From the NCBI GenBank assembly GCA_047618565.1, contig JBLHKW010000023.1, positions 1 to 41,107 on the forward strand: a stretch of DNA of 41,107 nucleotides, in the 5' to 3' direction. Under the pieces are notes generated by a model. That model did not search any database. It saw only the letters and a list, made by a program, of their open reading frames with translations, and was not told the origin of the DNA. Of this stretch, positions 23,337-32,562 are shown piece after piece. How positions within the stretch are numbered: position 1 is the first letter of the stretch; each line of letters opens with the position of its first letter. The position numbers and the translations under genes were made by a program. Source of the DNA: JBLHKW01 sp047618565. Lineage in GTDB: Bacteria; Planctomycetota; UBA1135; GCA-002686595.

Positions 23337-24556
23337 GCGAGACGCAGGCGAGCTCGGTTCGTTCCCGGGTCATCGGGGCGCTGCGCATCGCGTTCGCCCT
23401 GGGACTGCTCTGGTTCGTCGCGCAGACCGTGCCGTGGCGCGACTCGCTGGTCGTCGATGGGCAGAGCTTCACGGGGCAGGTGCGCGGCGACTGGAAGGGC
23501 GAGGAGATTCACTTCCGCCTGGACGCCCTCGAGGAGGTGCCGCAGGCCCTGCGCGAATCAGGCCTCGGGGCGGCTCTGGCCACCGGAGACGAGGTGCTCG
23601 CGCGCCACGACGGGATCACGGCCGGCAGTTTCCACGCAGCGGAATGCACCTGGCAGGCGGGCATGCCGCGCGCTTTCTCGGACCTGGATCTGCGCGGGGT
23701 CTTCACGGCCCTGGGCTTCATGCTCGTCTCGTCGATCGTCTGCATCACCCGCTGGTGGCGCCTGCTGGCGCTGATCGATTGCCGCACCTCGTGGGGCAAC
23801 GCCATGCGCCTGACGTACATCGGCCTGTTCTTCAACCTGGTCGTGCCCGGGCTTACCGGTGGCGACCTGATCCGCGGTGTGATGGTGGTGCGCGAGCATC
23901 CGGACCGGCGCGCGGACGCCTTGATGTCCGTGATCGTCGATCGTCTGCTCGGCCTGCTGATGCTCACGGCCATCGCGGTCGCGGCAATCTTCTGGGTCGG
24001 CGAACCGTTGCACGAATTGCGCCTTCCGGTGGCCCTGGCCTTGGGCGCGATCCTGGCGGGCCTGGCCGCCTTCTTGAACCCGAACGTGCGGCGGCTGACC
24101 CACTTCGATGCGATCGTGGATCGGCTCCCAAAGGGCGAGAAGCTGCGCAAGCTCGACCGCGCCCTGCGGCACTACGCCAGCCAGCCGGCCGAGATGGCCT
24201 TCGCGCTGCTGCTCTCCCTGGTGAACCACCTCATGATCGCGGCCGCGATCATGACCATCGGTCACGCCTTCGGGGACCAGCTCGCCTACCCGCAGTACCT
24301 GAGCGTCAGCGGCGTCGCCAACACGCTCAGCTCGCTGCCGATCGCTCCGGGCGGTTGGGGCGTGGGCGAGGCCGCCTTCGGGACGCTGTTTGTGATGCTG
24401 GGGGCGGCGGCCACCCTGGGCGTCGCGACCAGCGTGACCTTCCGTCTGTGCAACATGGCGCTCAGCCTGGTGGGTGGGGTCTTCCTGATCCTGCCTGGTG
24501 GGCGCAAGATGCGTGCCGAGATCGAGCAGACGCGCTCGATCGATGCGGACGACTGA
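23333..24556 (+). CDS. Flippase-like integral membrane protein (LPG synthase TM / UPF0104 family)
   Basis: 407 aa with a TTG start inside the previous stop. After an N-terminal helix and a soluble ~85-residue insert, it has about eight membrane helices. Family blocks are ITRWWRLLALIDC, MRLTYIGLFFNLVVPGLTGGD, ADALMSVIVDRLLGLLMLTA and LPIAPGGWGVGEAAFGTLF. The family includes the membrane half of MprF and AglD-like proteins and is thought to flip or handle lipid-linked molecules. The nearby glycosyltransferases fit a lipid-linked sugar role. The soluble insert between the first helix and the core is unusual. The exact substrate is unknown. Confidence 0.87.
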   Translation: MSETQASSVRSRVIGALRIAFALGLLWFVAQTVPWRDSLVVDGQSFTGQVRGDWKGEEIHFRLDALEEVPQALRESGLGAALATGDEVLARHDGITAGSFHAAECTWQAGMPRAFSDLDLRGVFTALGFMLVSSIVCITRWWRLLALIDCRTSWGNAMRLTYIGLFFNLVVPGLTGGDLIRGVMVVREHPDRRADALMSVIVDRLLGLLMLTAIAVAAIFWVGEPLHELRLPVALALGAILAGLAAFLNPNVRRLTHFDAIVDRLPKGEKLRKLDRALRHYASQPAEMAFALLLSLVNHLMIAAAIMTIGHAFGDQLAYPQYLSVSGVANTLSSLPIAPGGWGVGEAAFGTLFVMLGAAATLGVATSVTFRLCNMALSLVGGVFLILPGGRKMRAEIEQTRSIDADD

Positions 24557-24647
24557 CGGCGCACTCTTTCCGCACTTTCCATTGCTCGGCTGGGGGTTAT
24601 CGCCCAGAATCCCGCGCTCAGAGACCCCCTTTTTTACGGAGCCCTCC

Positions 24648-25547
24648 ATGTCCCTGCTCGTCATCGGAACCATCGCCTACGACACCGTCGAGACCCCCTA
24701 CGATTCTCGCGATGAGGCGCTCGGCGGTTCCGCCACTTACTTCGCCATCGCCGCCTCCAACTTCACGGATGTGCGCATGGTCGGTGTGGTCGGGACAGAC
24801 TTCCACGGTGAGCACCTGGCGGCGCTGAAGTCGCGCGGGATCGAGACCACTGGTATCGAGGTCGCCAACGGCAAGACCTTCCGCTGGGGTGGTCGATACG
24901 AGGCCGACTGGAACACGCGCCACACCACGTTCACGGACCTGAATGTATTCGAGACTTTCGACCCGAAGGTGCCAGCCAGCCAGACGGACTCGAAGTTCCT
25001 GTTCCTCGCGAACGGGCACCCGAACATCCAGATGAAGGCGCTCGAGCAGATCGAGAACTCGCGCTTCACGGTCGCCGACACCATGAACCTGTGGATCGAC
25101 ATCGCACGCGACGAGCTGCTCGCGCTGCTGAAGAAGGTCGATGGGGTGGTGCTGAACGACGAGGAAGCGCGCATGCTCACGGGCACCCAGAACCTGATCC
25201 AGGCCGCGCACGATGTGCGTAAGCTCGGGCCGCGCTACGTGATTCTCAAGAAGGGCGAGCACGGCGCCTTCCTGATCGGCGAGGACGTGCACTTCTCCCT
25301 GCCGGCCTATCCCGTCACCGACGTGGTGGATCCGACCGGGGCCGGGGACGCCTTCGCGGGCGGATTCATGGGCCACCTGGCGAGCTGCGGTGAGGTCACC
25401 CCGGGCAACCTGCGCCAGGCCATGCTGTACGGCACGGTCACCGCGTCCTACTGCGTCCAGGGATTCAGCATCGACCAGCTGGGCGAGGCCACCAAGGCGG
25501 ATTTCGAGGCGCGCCACGCCGAGCTGCAGTCGATCGTCACCATCTGA
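24648..25547 (+). CDS. PfkB-family carbohydrate/nucleoside kinase
   Basis: 299 aa, ATG at 24648 with GGAG 6 nt upstream. The N-terminal GGSATYFAIAASNF is the substrate-side glycine motif. DVVDPTGAGDAFAGGFMGHL (~225-244) is the PfkB signature with catalytic Asp at ~234, and VVLNDEEARMLTG is the conserved nucleotide-side block. It phosphorylates a sugar or nucleoside hydroxyl with ATP in the cytosol; related planctomycete proteins are annotated as adenosine or ribokinase-like. A 91-bp gap separates it from the flippase gene, so it may have its own promoter. Intact. Confidence 0.93.
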   Translation: MSLLVIGTIAYDTVETPYDSRDEALGGSATYFAIAASNFTDVRMVGVVGTDFHGEHLAALKSRGIETTGIEVANGKTFRWGGRYEADWNTRHTTFTDLNVFETFDPKVPASQTDSKFLFLANGHPNIQMKALEQIENSRFTVADTMNLWIDIARDELLALLKKVDGVVLNDEEARMLTGTQNLIQAAHDVRKLGPRYVILKKGEHGAFLIGEDVHFSLPAYPVTDVVDPTGAGDAFAGGFMGHLASCGEVTPGNLRQAMLYGTVTASYCVQGFSIDQLGEATKADFEARHAELQSIVTI

Positions 25548-25763
25548 GAAAATACGCGTCTTTCTTGCCCCACGCGCCGCATGCCGCGCGGAGAGCCATG
25601 ATGGACCCTGTTTCTGAAGGCGGGGCCCATTTGTTGGAGAGAACCGCGACAGGGGGGCGGCCACGTACCGCAGGTGCGAGCCGCCTCCGCTGTCCTGTCC
25701 CGCGCGCGCATTCGGGATGGGGGCTGCGGCTTCGGGGCGCGTCGGTTAGAACGGGAACCAGGA

Positions 25764-26417
25764 ATGGCGATCGATTCGACACAGAGCGGCCGTCCGGAGT
25801 CCCGGGCTGATGAACGCCGGCTCTTCGTGGGCATGCAGCCCCCGCCGGAGGTCAGCCAGCGGCTGATCCGCAACGTGGGCGCGACCCTGGAGAACGGTGG
25901 GGGTGGTCTGGCGCCCGGCATGCGCTTGATGGCGCCGGACGATCTGCACCTGACCCTGTGCTTTCTGGGGGCCTTTCCGGAGGCACGCCGAGCGGCTCTG
26001 GAGGCCAGCCTGCGCGAGGAGTTGCGCGGGCTCGACGCTCCAGAATTGACCATCTCCGGGACCGGCGGATTCCCGGACCTCGACCAGCCGCGCGTGCTCT
26101 GGGCCGGTGTGGACGAGGAGCGCGCGACCTGCGGCCGGCTGCACGTCCTCCACAACCGTACCCTGCAGGCGGCCTATTCCATGCGCTGGCGGTCGCCGAA
26201 CAACGAGCGCCGGGACAGCCTGCGCCCGCACCTGACCGTCGCGCGCCTGGGTGAGGAAGACGCTGGTGAGGCAGCGATCCACGCGGCCTTCGGTCGCCTG
26301 ATGTTCAGCGTTAACTGGGTCCCGGTCGAGGTCACCCTGTTCGAGTCGACGCCCGACTCCCCGGACGAGCGCTACCGAGCTCTGGCTTCGTTCCCGCTCG
26401 TGGTTCGGCCGGGCTGA
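25764..26417 (+). CDS. thpR: RNA 2',3'-cyclic phosphodiesterase (2'-5' RNA ligase family)
   Basis: 217 aa. Two HxT motifs, HLTLCF (H62/T64) and HLTVAR (H156/T158), form the 2H-phosphoesterase active site. FVGMQPPPEVSQRL, the usual start of the fold, follows a ~17-residue leader. ThpR opens 2',3'-cyclic phosphates or joins 2'-5' RNA ends. The family is usually ~180 aa, and the extra length is N-terminal. The ATG at 25764 is preceded by AGGA. A 216-bp spacer without a gene separates it from the kinase. It is convergent with the next sulfatase-like gene at 19 bp. Confidence 0.9.
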   Translation: MAIDSTQSGRPESRADERRLFVGMQPPPEVSQRLIRNVGATLENGGGGLAPGMRLMAPDDLHLTLCFLGAFPEARRAALEASLREELRGLDAPELTISGTGGFPDLDQPRVLWAGVDEERATCGRLHVLHNRTLQAAYSMRWRSPNNERRDSLRPHLTVARLGEEDAGEAAIHAAFGRLMFSVNWVPVEVTLFESTPDSPDERYRALASFPLVVRPG

Positions 26418-26436
26418 GACCCGGGGTCGATTCGGG

Positions 26437-27879
26437 CTACTTGCCGTCCTTCTGCTCGGCTTCCTCGTCGTCGCCCGCGAAGTAGCCGAGGGCCTTCATG
26501 GCCTCGTACTCCTCGGCGCTGAGTTCCGCGGGCTGGCCCGTAAGCGGGTCGCGCGGCGTCATCGCTTCCTTCGCAGCTTCCCAGAGCGCTTCCACTCGCT
26601 GGGGATGCTCCTGCGCCAGGTCGTGCTCCTCGCCCGGGTCCGTGCGCATGTCGTAGAGGCGCTTGGCATTGTCGATATCGTTCCAGATCAGTCGATACTG
26701 GCCGTCGCTAGCGGCGACCCACTTGGGACGCTTCTCCGGCGAGGGCAGCAATAGCTGGGTGACGATGCGCGGCTCGGTCCAGGTGCTCCGCAGCAGTGAT
26801 TCGCCGCGCAACCCGGCCACGGGCGCGAGGCCAAGGGCATCGATCACGGTCGGAAAGACGTCGAGGTGCGAGACCGCGAGCCGGGTCTCGCCATCCGCGC
26901 CGGCTGCCGGCAACGGGAAGCCGTCGGGGGCCCGCACGAAGAACGGAATGCGCACGATCTCGCGGTGCAGGCTCTCCCCGTGACAGAACCAGAAGTCGTG
27001 TTCGCCGAGGGCCTCGCCGTGGTCGGCGGTGAAGATCAGCAGGGAATTCTCGAGCAGGCTGCGCTCATCGAGCCAGTCCACCAGCCGTCCCAGTTGCTCG
27101 TCGAAGAAATGGATCTCCGCGTCGTAGCGCGCGCGGTACATCTCGGGCTGGTTCGATCCTTCGATGTGCTGGTAGTCCGGGATGACGCGGTGGCCGAATC
27201 GACTCTTGCCGATCTCCACGCGCTGCGCGCCCGCGGGCCGGTCAAACTGTTGCTTGTGTTCCTCGGGCGGCGTGTAGGGGCCGTGGGGGTCCTGGTAGTG
27301 CACCCACAGGAAGCAGCGTCCGGCGCCCCGTTCCACGTAGCTCTCGAGCCATGAAATGGCCGCGTCGGTGGTGTGGCGCGCCGTGCGTTCCTTGAGGCCG
27401 CGCGTCGCCTCCCTGTCCGGCATCGCATCGTCGAAGTGGTCGAAGCCCTGGGCCACGCCGGACTTCGGCTGTCGCTGGTTCTTGCGCAGCAGGTAGTTCG
27501 ACACCACCGCAGCGGTCTCGATCCCGTTGGCGGAGATCGCTTCAGCCAGCGTCTCGATCTGCGGCGGCATCAGGCTGCGGTTTCCGGGCGTGACGCCGAT
27601 CTCGGTCGGGAAGCGCCCCGACATCAGGCTCGAGACCGCGGGCTGGGTCATCGGCGCGCAGGCGTAGGCCTCGTCGAACACGGTCGATTCGGCCGCCAGG
27701 GCATCGAGATTCGGGCTCACGTCGGGGCCGTAGCCATACATGCCCAGTCGGTCGGCGCGCAGGGTGTCGCAGCTGAGCAGGAAGACGCGCTCGACCGGGG
27801 CCGGATCCGCGGCGCTGGAGCCACAGGCTGCGCTGAGCGTGAGGAGCAGGAGGATCGCAGGCAGATTACGGGTGGGCAT
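26437..27879 (-). CDS. Sulfatase-superfamily lipoprotein (Thr-type active site)
   Basis: 480 aa. The signal has lipobox LSAAC (Cys ~19). Metal motifs are VFLLSCDTLRADRLGMYGY and LLIFTADHGEALGEHDFW. The nucleophile position reads MTQPAV (Thr ~78) instead of C-x-P-x-R, so formylglycine chemistry is not expected. HYQDPHGPYTPP is the substrate-side block. The C-terminus is acidic (YFAGDDEEAEQKDGK). It is the paralogue of the protein at 20521-21924. Its neighbour is a GT39-like glycosyltransferase on the same strand with a 60-bp gap, suggesting modification of a cell-surface glycan or lipid. Confidence 0.88.
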   Translation of the reverse strand: MPTRNLPAILLLLTLSAACGSSAADPAPVERVFLLSCDTLRADRLGMYGYGPDVSPNLDALAAESTVFDEAYACAPMTQPAVSSLMSGRFPTEIGVTPGNRSLMPPQIETLAEAISANGIETAAVVSNYLLRKNQRQPKSGVAQGFDHFDDAMPDREATRGLKERTARHTTDAAISWLESYVERGAGRCFLWVHYQDPHGPYTPPEEHKQQFDRPAGAQRVEIGKSRFGHRVIPDYQHIEGSNQPEMYRARYDAEIHFFDEQLGRLVDWLDERSLLENSLLIFTADHGEALGEHDFWFCHGESLHREIVRIPFFVRAPDGFPLPAAGADGETRLAVSHLDVFPTVIDALGLAPVAGLRGESLLRSTWTEPRIVTQLLLPSPEKRPKWVAASDGQYRLIWNDIDNAKRLYDMRTDPGEEHDLAQEHPQRVEALWEAAKEAMTPRDPLTGQPAELSAEEYEAMKALGYFAGDDEEAEQKDGK

Positions 27880-27939
27880 ACGGCTTCAGCATAGCCTACC
27901 CGTGACCCGGATGGGCCTGTGGGGCCTCACCGTCGAGCG

Positions 27940-29511
27940 CTACTGCCGCAGGCGCGCGACCGTGTACGGGCCCAGGTGCTGGATCACCTGCAGGCGCGAA
28001 CCGAGCGCGCCGATCAATCGGCGATCCGCGCGCCGGCTCTTGGCGAGCACCAGGCCGCGCACATCGTGCCGCTCGAGAAACTCCAGCGTGCCCTGCTCGC
28101 CGCCGCGCAGCATGGGCCAGCTGTGGTTGAAGACCGGGCGATCGAGCTCCAGGTAGAAGTGGGCCGAGCGACTGGAGGTGATGGCCTCGTCCGGCCCGAA
28201 GGTGTCGCGCAGCAGCTGGCTGGTCTCCATGAAGGCCGTGTAGTCCTTCTCCATCGTCGCCTGGTAGGCCTCGTTCGCGTCGTAGTCTGCCACGGCCCAG
28301 ACCAGCAGCATCACGGTCGTGATGCCCGTGGCCAGGCGCTTGCCGCAACAGCGGCCGAGCACCCAAAGGAGGACCTGCGCAACGGCCGGGACGACCATGA
28401 AGAAGACCGGCAAGAGCAGGCGATTCATGAACCCGAAGTAGATCGTGATCACGAACAGCGTGCCGGCCACGAACCAGTCGCCCGTGCCGCGGCGCACTCC
28501 CAGGACCACGGCCCAGGCCAGGAGCCCGAGGATCGTCAGGGTGTGCTGCAAGGTGGTCGGGTTTTCCCGCTGGACCATGCGGCTGCCGAGGGTGCCGGCG
28601 ATGTCCGAGGAGCGTGCGCGCACGCGGCGCGTCAGGTCGGACAAGGTGATGTAGGGCGATCCGGGGTCCGCGGCGTCCGTGTGCAGCAGGGCCACGCCGT
28701 AGGAATGCAGGCGCGTGAATTCGGCCACGTCCGGGCTGGCGACACGGTCCTCACGCAGTTTCCAGGGCAGCACGGCCACGATGGCCACGATGAGCACCGG
28801 CGCGATGCGGCGCAGAAAATAGCGCGGGAGTGCGCGCCACGCGCCGTGTTCGGGGGGCGCGCAGTCCGCCTGTGGGGATTCCTCAGTGCGCGGCTGGCGC
28901 AGGAAGGCACAACCGCGGCCCAGGACCAGGGCCGGCAGGAGCAGGATGTGGACCGAGCGCAGGTACGCGGCGGCGGCGATCGCCAGGCCCAGGCCAATGT
29001 CCATTCCCAGGCTCGGCCGCTGCCGCGCGCGGCGCTCCAGCAGCAGGCATCCGAAGAGCGCCAACAGGGCCGGCACGTCCGACATGATCTGGTTGGCGGC
29101 CAGCTGGAAGAAGGAGTTCAGGAACAGCACCAGGCATACGGCCAGGGACACGGGAATGCCGAGGCGCGGGCGCTGGTAGCAGAAAAAAGCCCCCAGGCCG
29201 GCGATTCCGCACAGCCACACGAAAAGGGTCAGGACCGTGGTGTCGCGCCCGAAGAGGCTGATCAGGGGCATGATCAGGACCGAAAATCCGGGCGGGCGGA
29301 TGATGAAGGGCTCGCCCAGGTAGGTGTAGCCCTCGCCGGCCAGGAGATTCTGGGCGCAGATCATGTAGATCGCGCCGTCTCCGCCGGAGAGCAGGGTCGG
29401 GGCGTAGGAGTGCAGCCACAGGAATGGGGTGGCCGCCAGGCCGAGCAGCAGCAGTGCGATCAGGGCGCGGCGCGAGGCCTTGGCGGAGGGATCCTGCAGG
29501 AGGCGGTCCAT
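27940..29511 (-). CDS. GT39/ArnT-like integral membrane glycosyltransferase
   Basis: 523 aa with about 10-11 membrane helices in the first ~400 residues and a soluble C-terminal domain. The first extracytoplasmic loop GGDGAIYMICAQNLLAGEGY carries the acidic residue and Tyr expected in GT-C enzymes of the PMT/ArnT type, and FIIRPPGFSVLIMPL is the usual follow-up. Such proteins move a sugar from a polyprenyl-phosphate donor to a lipid, glycan or protein outside the membrane. A GT2 polyprenyl-phosphate transferase is divergent 151 bp away, so donor synthesis and use are side by side. Acceptor unknown. Confidence 0.85.
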   Translation of the reverse strand: MDRLLQDPSAKASRRALIALLLLGLAATPFLWLHSYAPTLLSGGDGAIYMICAQNLLAGEGYTYLGEPFIIRPPGFSVLIMPLISLFGRDTTVLTLFVWLCGIAGLGAFFCYQRPRLGIPVSLAVCLVLFLNSFFQLAANQIMSDVPALLALFGCLLLERRARQRPSLGMDIGLGLAIAAAAYLRSVHILLLPALVLGRGCAFLRQPRTEESPQADCAPPEHGAWRALPRYFLRRIAPVLIVAIVAVLPWKLREDRVASPDVAEFTRLHSYGVALLHTDAADPGSPYITLSDLTRRVRARSSDIAGTLGSRMVQRENPTTLQHTLTILGLLAWAVVLGVRRGTGDWFVAGTLFVITIYFGFMNRLLLPVFFMVVPAVAQVLLWVLGRCCGKRLATGITTVMLLVWAVADYDANEAYQATMEKDYTAFMETSQLLRDTFGPDEAITSSRSAHFYLELDRPVFNHSWPMLRGGEQGTLEFLERHDVRGLVLAKSRRADRRLIGALGSRLQVIQHLGPYTVARLRQ

Positions 29512-29662
29512 GATCGGACTCTACCAGACCGTGCGGGCCAAGGCGCTTGGAGCCTGGGGTCCGATGGAATCGGGGAATCGGGGAATCGAGGATCTGGGAT
29601 GCCTCGAGCGGAAGGTGCCGATCAGTCTGGGCGCCGGGCACCGTCTCTGTCATAATCGGGGG

Positions 29663-30445
29663 ATGGTCGAACGCGGTAAGACGATCGTGGTGATGCCCGC
29701 CTACAACGCGGCAAACACCCTTCAGAACGTATACGACGACATCCCCAAGGACGATGTCGACGAAATCATCGTCGTGGATGACGTCAGCAAGGACAACACG
29801 GCCGAGATCGCGCGCGGTCTCCCGGTCCAGCTGATCGTGCACGAGAAGAACACGGGCTACGGGGGCAACCAGAAGACCTGCTACCGGACGGCTCTCGAGC
29901 ACGGCGCGGACTACGTGGTCATGCTGCATGCGGACTACCAGTACGACGCGCGCATGATCTCGGCGGCGGTCGACATCATCCGCATGGGCAACTGCGACGT
30001 GGTGCTCGGCAACCGTATTCGCACCCGGCGCGAGGCGCTCGACGGCGGCATGCCGATGGTCAAGTACCTGGCCAACCGCGGTCTGACCCTGATCGAGAAC
30101 GTGCTCTCGGGCCAGAACCTCGCCGAGTGGCACTCGGGCTTCCGGGCCTACTCGCGCAAGGTGCTCGAGACCGTGCCCTTCGAGCGCAACAGCGACAACT
30201 TCGTCTTCGACTCGCAGTTCCTGATCCAGTCCTGTCACTTCGGCTTCAAGCTGGGGGACCTGCCCGTGCCCGTGCGTTACTTCGACGAGGCCAGCAGCAT
30301 CAACCTGGCGAGTTCCACGAAGTACGCCCTGCAGACCCTTGGCACGTTTGGGCAGTGGTACGGCCACCGGCTCGGGCTTGCCAAGAACCCGCTCTTCGAG
30401 CCTTCCGACTGGGTGAACGCCACGCCCCAGGCGAGCGCTAGCTGA
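29663..30445 (+). CDS. GT2 glycosyltransferase (polyprenyl-phosphate mannosyl/glucosyltransferase-like)
   Basis: 260 aa, ATG at 29663 with GGGGG directly upstream. It has the GT-A fold with VVMPAYNAANTLQ at the N-terminus, EIIVVDDVSKDNTAEIA (nucleotide/metal), KNTGYGGNQKTCYRTAL, MLHADYQYD (DxD-like) and WHSGFRAYSRKVLE. It has no membrane helix, like DPM1-type enzymes. It likely transfers a sugar from a nucleotide to a lipid phosphate. It is followed 17 bp later by another GT2 and an aminotransferase in one operon. Confidence 0.93.
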   Translation: MVERGKTIVVMPAYNAANTLQNVYDDIPKDDVDEIIVVDDVSKDNTAEIARGLPVQLIVHEKNTGYGGNQKTCYRTALEHGADYVVMLHADYQYDARMISAAVDIIRMGNCDVVLGNRIRTRREALDGGMPMVKYLANRGLTLIENVLSGQNLAEWHSGFRAYSRKVLETVPFERNSDNFVFDSQFLIQSCHFGFKLGDLPVPVRYFDEASSINLASSTKYALQTLGTFGQWYGHRLGLAKNPLFEPSDWVNATPQASAS

Positions 30446-30462
30446 TCCCGTCGCGCCGAGCC

Positions 30463-31422
30463 ATGGCAAGCCCGGTTCCTTCGCTGTCGGTCGTCATACC
30501 GGTCTACAACAGCGCGCCCATCCTGCCCGACCTGGTCGCGCGCCTGGAGCCGGTGCTCGAGGCGCGTGGTGGCGAGTTCGAGCTGGTGCTGATCGACGAC
30601 GACAGCCCGGACGGGAGCTGGAAGGTCATCCAGGAGCTGGCACAGAAGCACCCGTGGATCCGCGGCGTGCACCTGATGCGCAACTTCGGACAGCACAACG
30701 CGCTCCTGTGCGGCATTCGCGAGGCACGTTTCGAGCGCATCGCGACCATGGACGACGACCTGCAGCATCCGCCCGAGGAGCTGCCCAAGTTGCTCGAGAA
30801 GCTCGAGCAGGGTTACGACGTCGTCTACGGGACGCCCGAGTCGGAACAGCACGGCCTGTTCCGGAATCTGGCGTCGCAGATGACCAAGATCGCGCTGCAG
30901 AGTGCGGTGGGGGCCAGCACCGCCCGCAAGGTGAGCGCCTTTCGGGTGATCCGGACGAGCCTGCGCGAGGCCTTCAAGGACTACCGCAGCCAGTTCGTCT
31001 CCATCGACGTGTTGCTGACCTGGGGCAGCACGCACTTCGCGGCGGTCACGGTGCGGCACGACCCACGCATGGTCGGCGTGTCCAACTACACATTGCGCAA
31101 GTTGCTGGCGCACGCGATGAACATGATGACCGGCTTCAGCACGCGGCCCTTGCAGTTTGCGAGCATGGTCGGCTTCGCCTTCACCGTGTTCGGAATGCTG
31201 GTGCTGGCCTTCGTGGTCGGCCGCTACCTGTTGCAGGGCTCGAGCGTGCCCGGCTTCGCCTTCCTGGCCTCGGTCATCGCCATCTTCTCCGGCGCGCAGC
31301 TGTTCGCCCTGGGCATCATCGGCGAGTACATCGCACGCATGCACTTCCGCATGATGGAGCGCCCCGCGTACGCAATGAAACAGCGCACGGACGCGGGCGG
31401 ACCGTCCGGGGACGACGCTTGA
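30463..31422 (+). CDS. GT2 glycosyltransferase with two C-terminal membrane helices (ArnC/GtrB-like)
   Basis: 319 aa. SVVIPVYNSAPILPDLV, LVLIDDDSPDGSWKVI, MRNFGQHNALLCGI and TMDDDLQHPPEELPKLL are the standard undecaprenyl-phosphate glycosyltransferase motifs. Two helices near ~230-285 anchor it to the cytoplasmic face, ending IIGEYIARMHF as in ArnC/GtrB. It makes a polyprenyl-linked sugar that a GT39-type enzyme can use. The last codons overlap the aminotransferase start (TTGA), so production is coupled; the linked aminotransferase suggests an amino sugar. Confidence 0.93.
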   Translation: MASPVPSLSVVIPVYNSAPILPDLVARLEPVLEARGGEFELVLIDDDSPDGSWKVIQELAQKHPWIRGVHLMRNFGQHNALLCGIREARFERIATMDDDLQHPPEELPKLLEKLEQGYDVVYGTPESEQHGLFRNLASQMTKIALQSAVGASTARKVSAFRVIRTSLREAFKDYRSQFVSIDVLLTWGSTHFAAVTVRHDPRMVGVSNYTLRKLLAHAMNMMTGFSTRPLQFASMVGFAFTVFGMLVLAFVVGRYLLQGSSVPGFAFLASVIAIFSGAQLFALGIIGEYIARMHFRMMERPAYAMKQRTDAGGPSGDDA

Positions 31423-32552
31423 GCGCCTACCGGATCCCCTTCAACAAGCCGCCCCAGGTGGGCCGTGAGCTGGAGTACGTCGAGCAAGCCTTCGCCCAGG
31501 GACACCTGTCCGGTGACGGTCCGTTCACGCGGCGTTGCTCGGAGCTGCTCGAGGGCGAGCTCGGTGCCGCGCGCGTCCTGCTGACGACCTCCTGCACCCA
31601 CGCGCTCGAGATGAGCGCCCTGCTGCTCGACCTGCAGCCCGGCGACGAGGTCATCGTGCCCTCCTTCGCCTTCGTGACGACCGCGCTGGCGTTCACCCTG
31701 CACGGTGCCACGCCGGTCTTCGTGGACGTCTGCCCGGAGACCCTGAACGTGGACCCGGCGCGCGTCGCCGCGGCGATCGGTCCGCGCACGCGCGCGATCG
31801 TCGCCCTGCACTACGGCGGGGTTGCGTGCGACCTGGACGCGCTCACGAAGCTGGCCAGCGAGGCCGGTATCACCCTGATCGAGGACAATGCGCACGGCCT
31901 GTTCGGCGCCTACCGCGGCAAGCCGCTCGGCACGTTCGGTGCCCTGGCGACCCAGAGCTTCCACGAGACCAAGAACTTCTCCTGCGGCGAGGGCGGCGCC
32001 CTGATCATCAACGATCCGCAGCTGGCCGAGCGCGCCGAGATCCTGCGCGAGAAGGGCACCAACCGCAGCCGTTTCTTCCGCGGCCAGATCGACAAGTACA
32101 GCTGGGTGGACACGGGCTCGAGCTACCTGCCGTCCGAGATCCTGACCGCGGTGCTCTGCGCCCAGCTCGAAGCGAGAGAAAAGGTCCAGGCCCGCCGCCA
32201 CGTGATCTGGGAGCGCTACGCGAGCGAGCTGAAGGCGTGGGCCAGCACACGCGCGATCACCCTGCCGGTCATCCCCGATGGATGCGATCCGACCGCGCAC
32301 GTGTTCTGGATGCTGTTGCCGTCCCTCGAGCAGCGCGGGCTCTTCATCGAGCACCTGAAAGCGGTCGGTGTATTGTCGGTGTTCCACTACCTGCCACTGC
32401 ACCTGTCCGACATGGGGCGCCGGTTCGGCGGCAAGCCGGGTGACTGCCCGGTGTCCGAGGACGTCAGCGATCGCCTGGTGCGCTTGCCGCTGTTCTTCGC
32501 GCTGACCGACGACGAGCAGTCCGACGTGATCGGCCAGGCCACGTCGTTCTGA
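31419..32552 (+). CDS. DegT/DnrJ/EryC1-family sugar aminotransferase (WecE/RffA-like)
   Basis: 377 aa, close to the 376 of WecE. TTG start overlapping the GT2 stop. IPFNKPPQVGRELEYVEQAF is the WecE start, then GHLSGDGPFTRRCSELLE and TSCTHALEMSALLLD. SFHETKNFSCGEGGALIIND carries the PLP lysine (~185), and IEDNAHGLFGAYRGKPLGTF the cofactor-binding Asp. These enzymes convert dTDP-4-keto-6-deoxyglucose to dTDP-4-amino-4,6-dideoxygalactose, a precursor of Fuc4NAc. No dTDP-glucose synthesis genes are here. With the two GT2 genes it forms a surface-glycan operon. Confidence 0.94.
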   Translation: MSAYRIPFNKPPQVGRELEYVEQAFAQGHLSGDGPFTRRCSELLEGELGAARVLLTTSCTHALEMSALLLDLQPGDEVIVPSFAFVTTALAFTLHGATPVFVDVCPETLNVDPARVAAAIGPRTRAIVALHYGGVACDLDALTKLASEAGITLIEDNAHGLFGAYRGKPLGTFGALATQSFHETKNFSCGEGGALIINDPQLAERAEILREKGTNRSRFFRGQIDKYSWVDTGSSYLPSEILTAVLCAQLEAREKVQARRHVIWERYASELKAWASTRAITLPVIPDGCDPTAHVFWMLLPSLEQRGLFIEHLKAVGVLSVFHYLPLHLSDMGRRFGGKPGDCPVSEDVSDRLVRLPLFFALTDDEQSDVIGQATSF

Positions 32553-32562
32553 GGCGCAGCCT

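Noticed and set aside
27919..29655. 578-codon open frame on the plus strand opposite the GT39-like gene
   Set aside because: Gln/Arg/Glu/His-rich, low-complexity translation with no motif. It is a typical antisense shadow of a GC-rich membrane-protein gene. The same holds for 20755-21969, 24618-25664, 28883-30469, 30277-31344 and 31224-32402.
30654..31418. Long N-terminal extension of the aminotransferase frame back to 30654
   Set aside because: It lies wholly within the GT2 gene in another frame and is Arg/Ala-rich without homology. The TTG at 31419 gives the normal WecE length.
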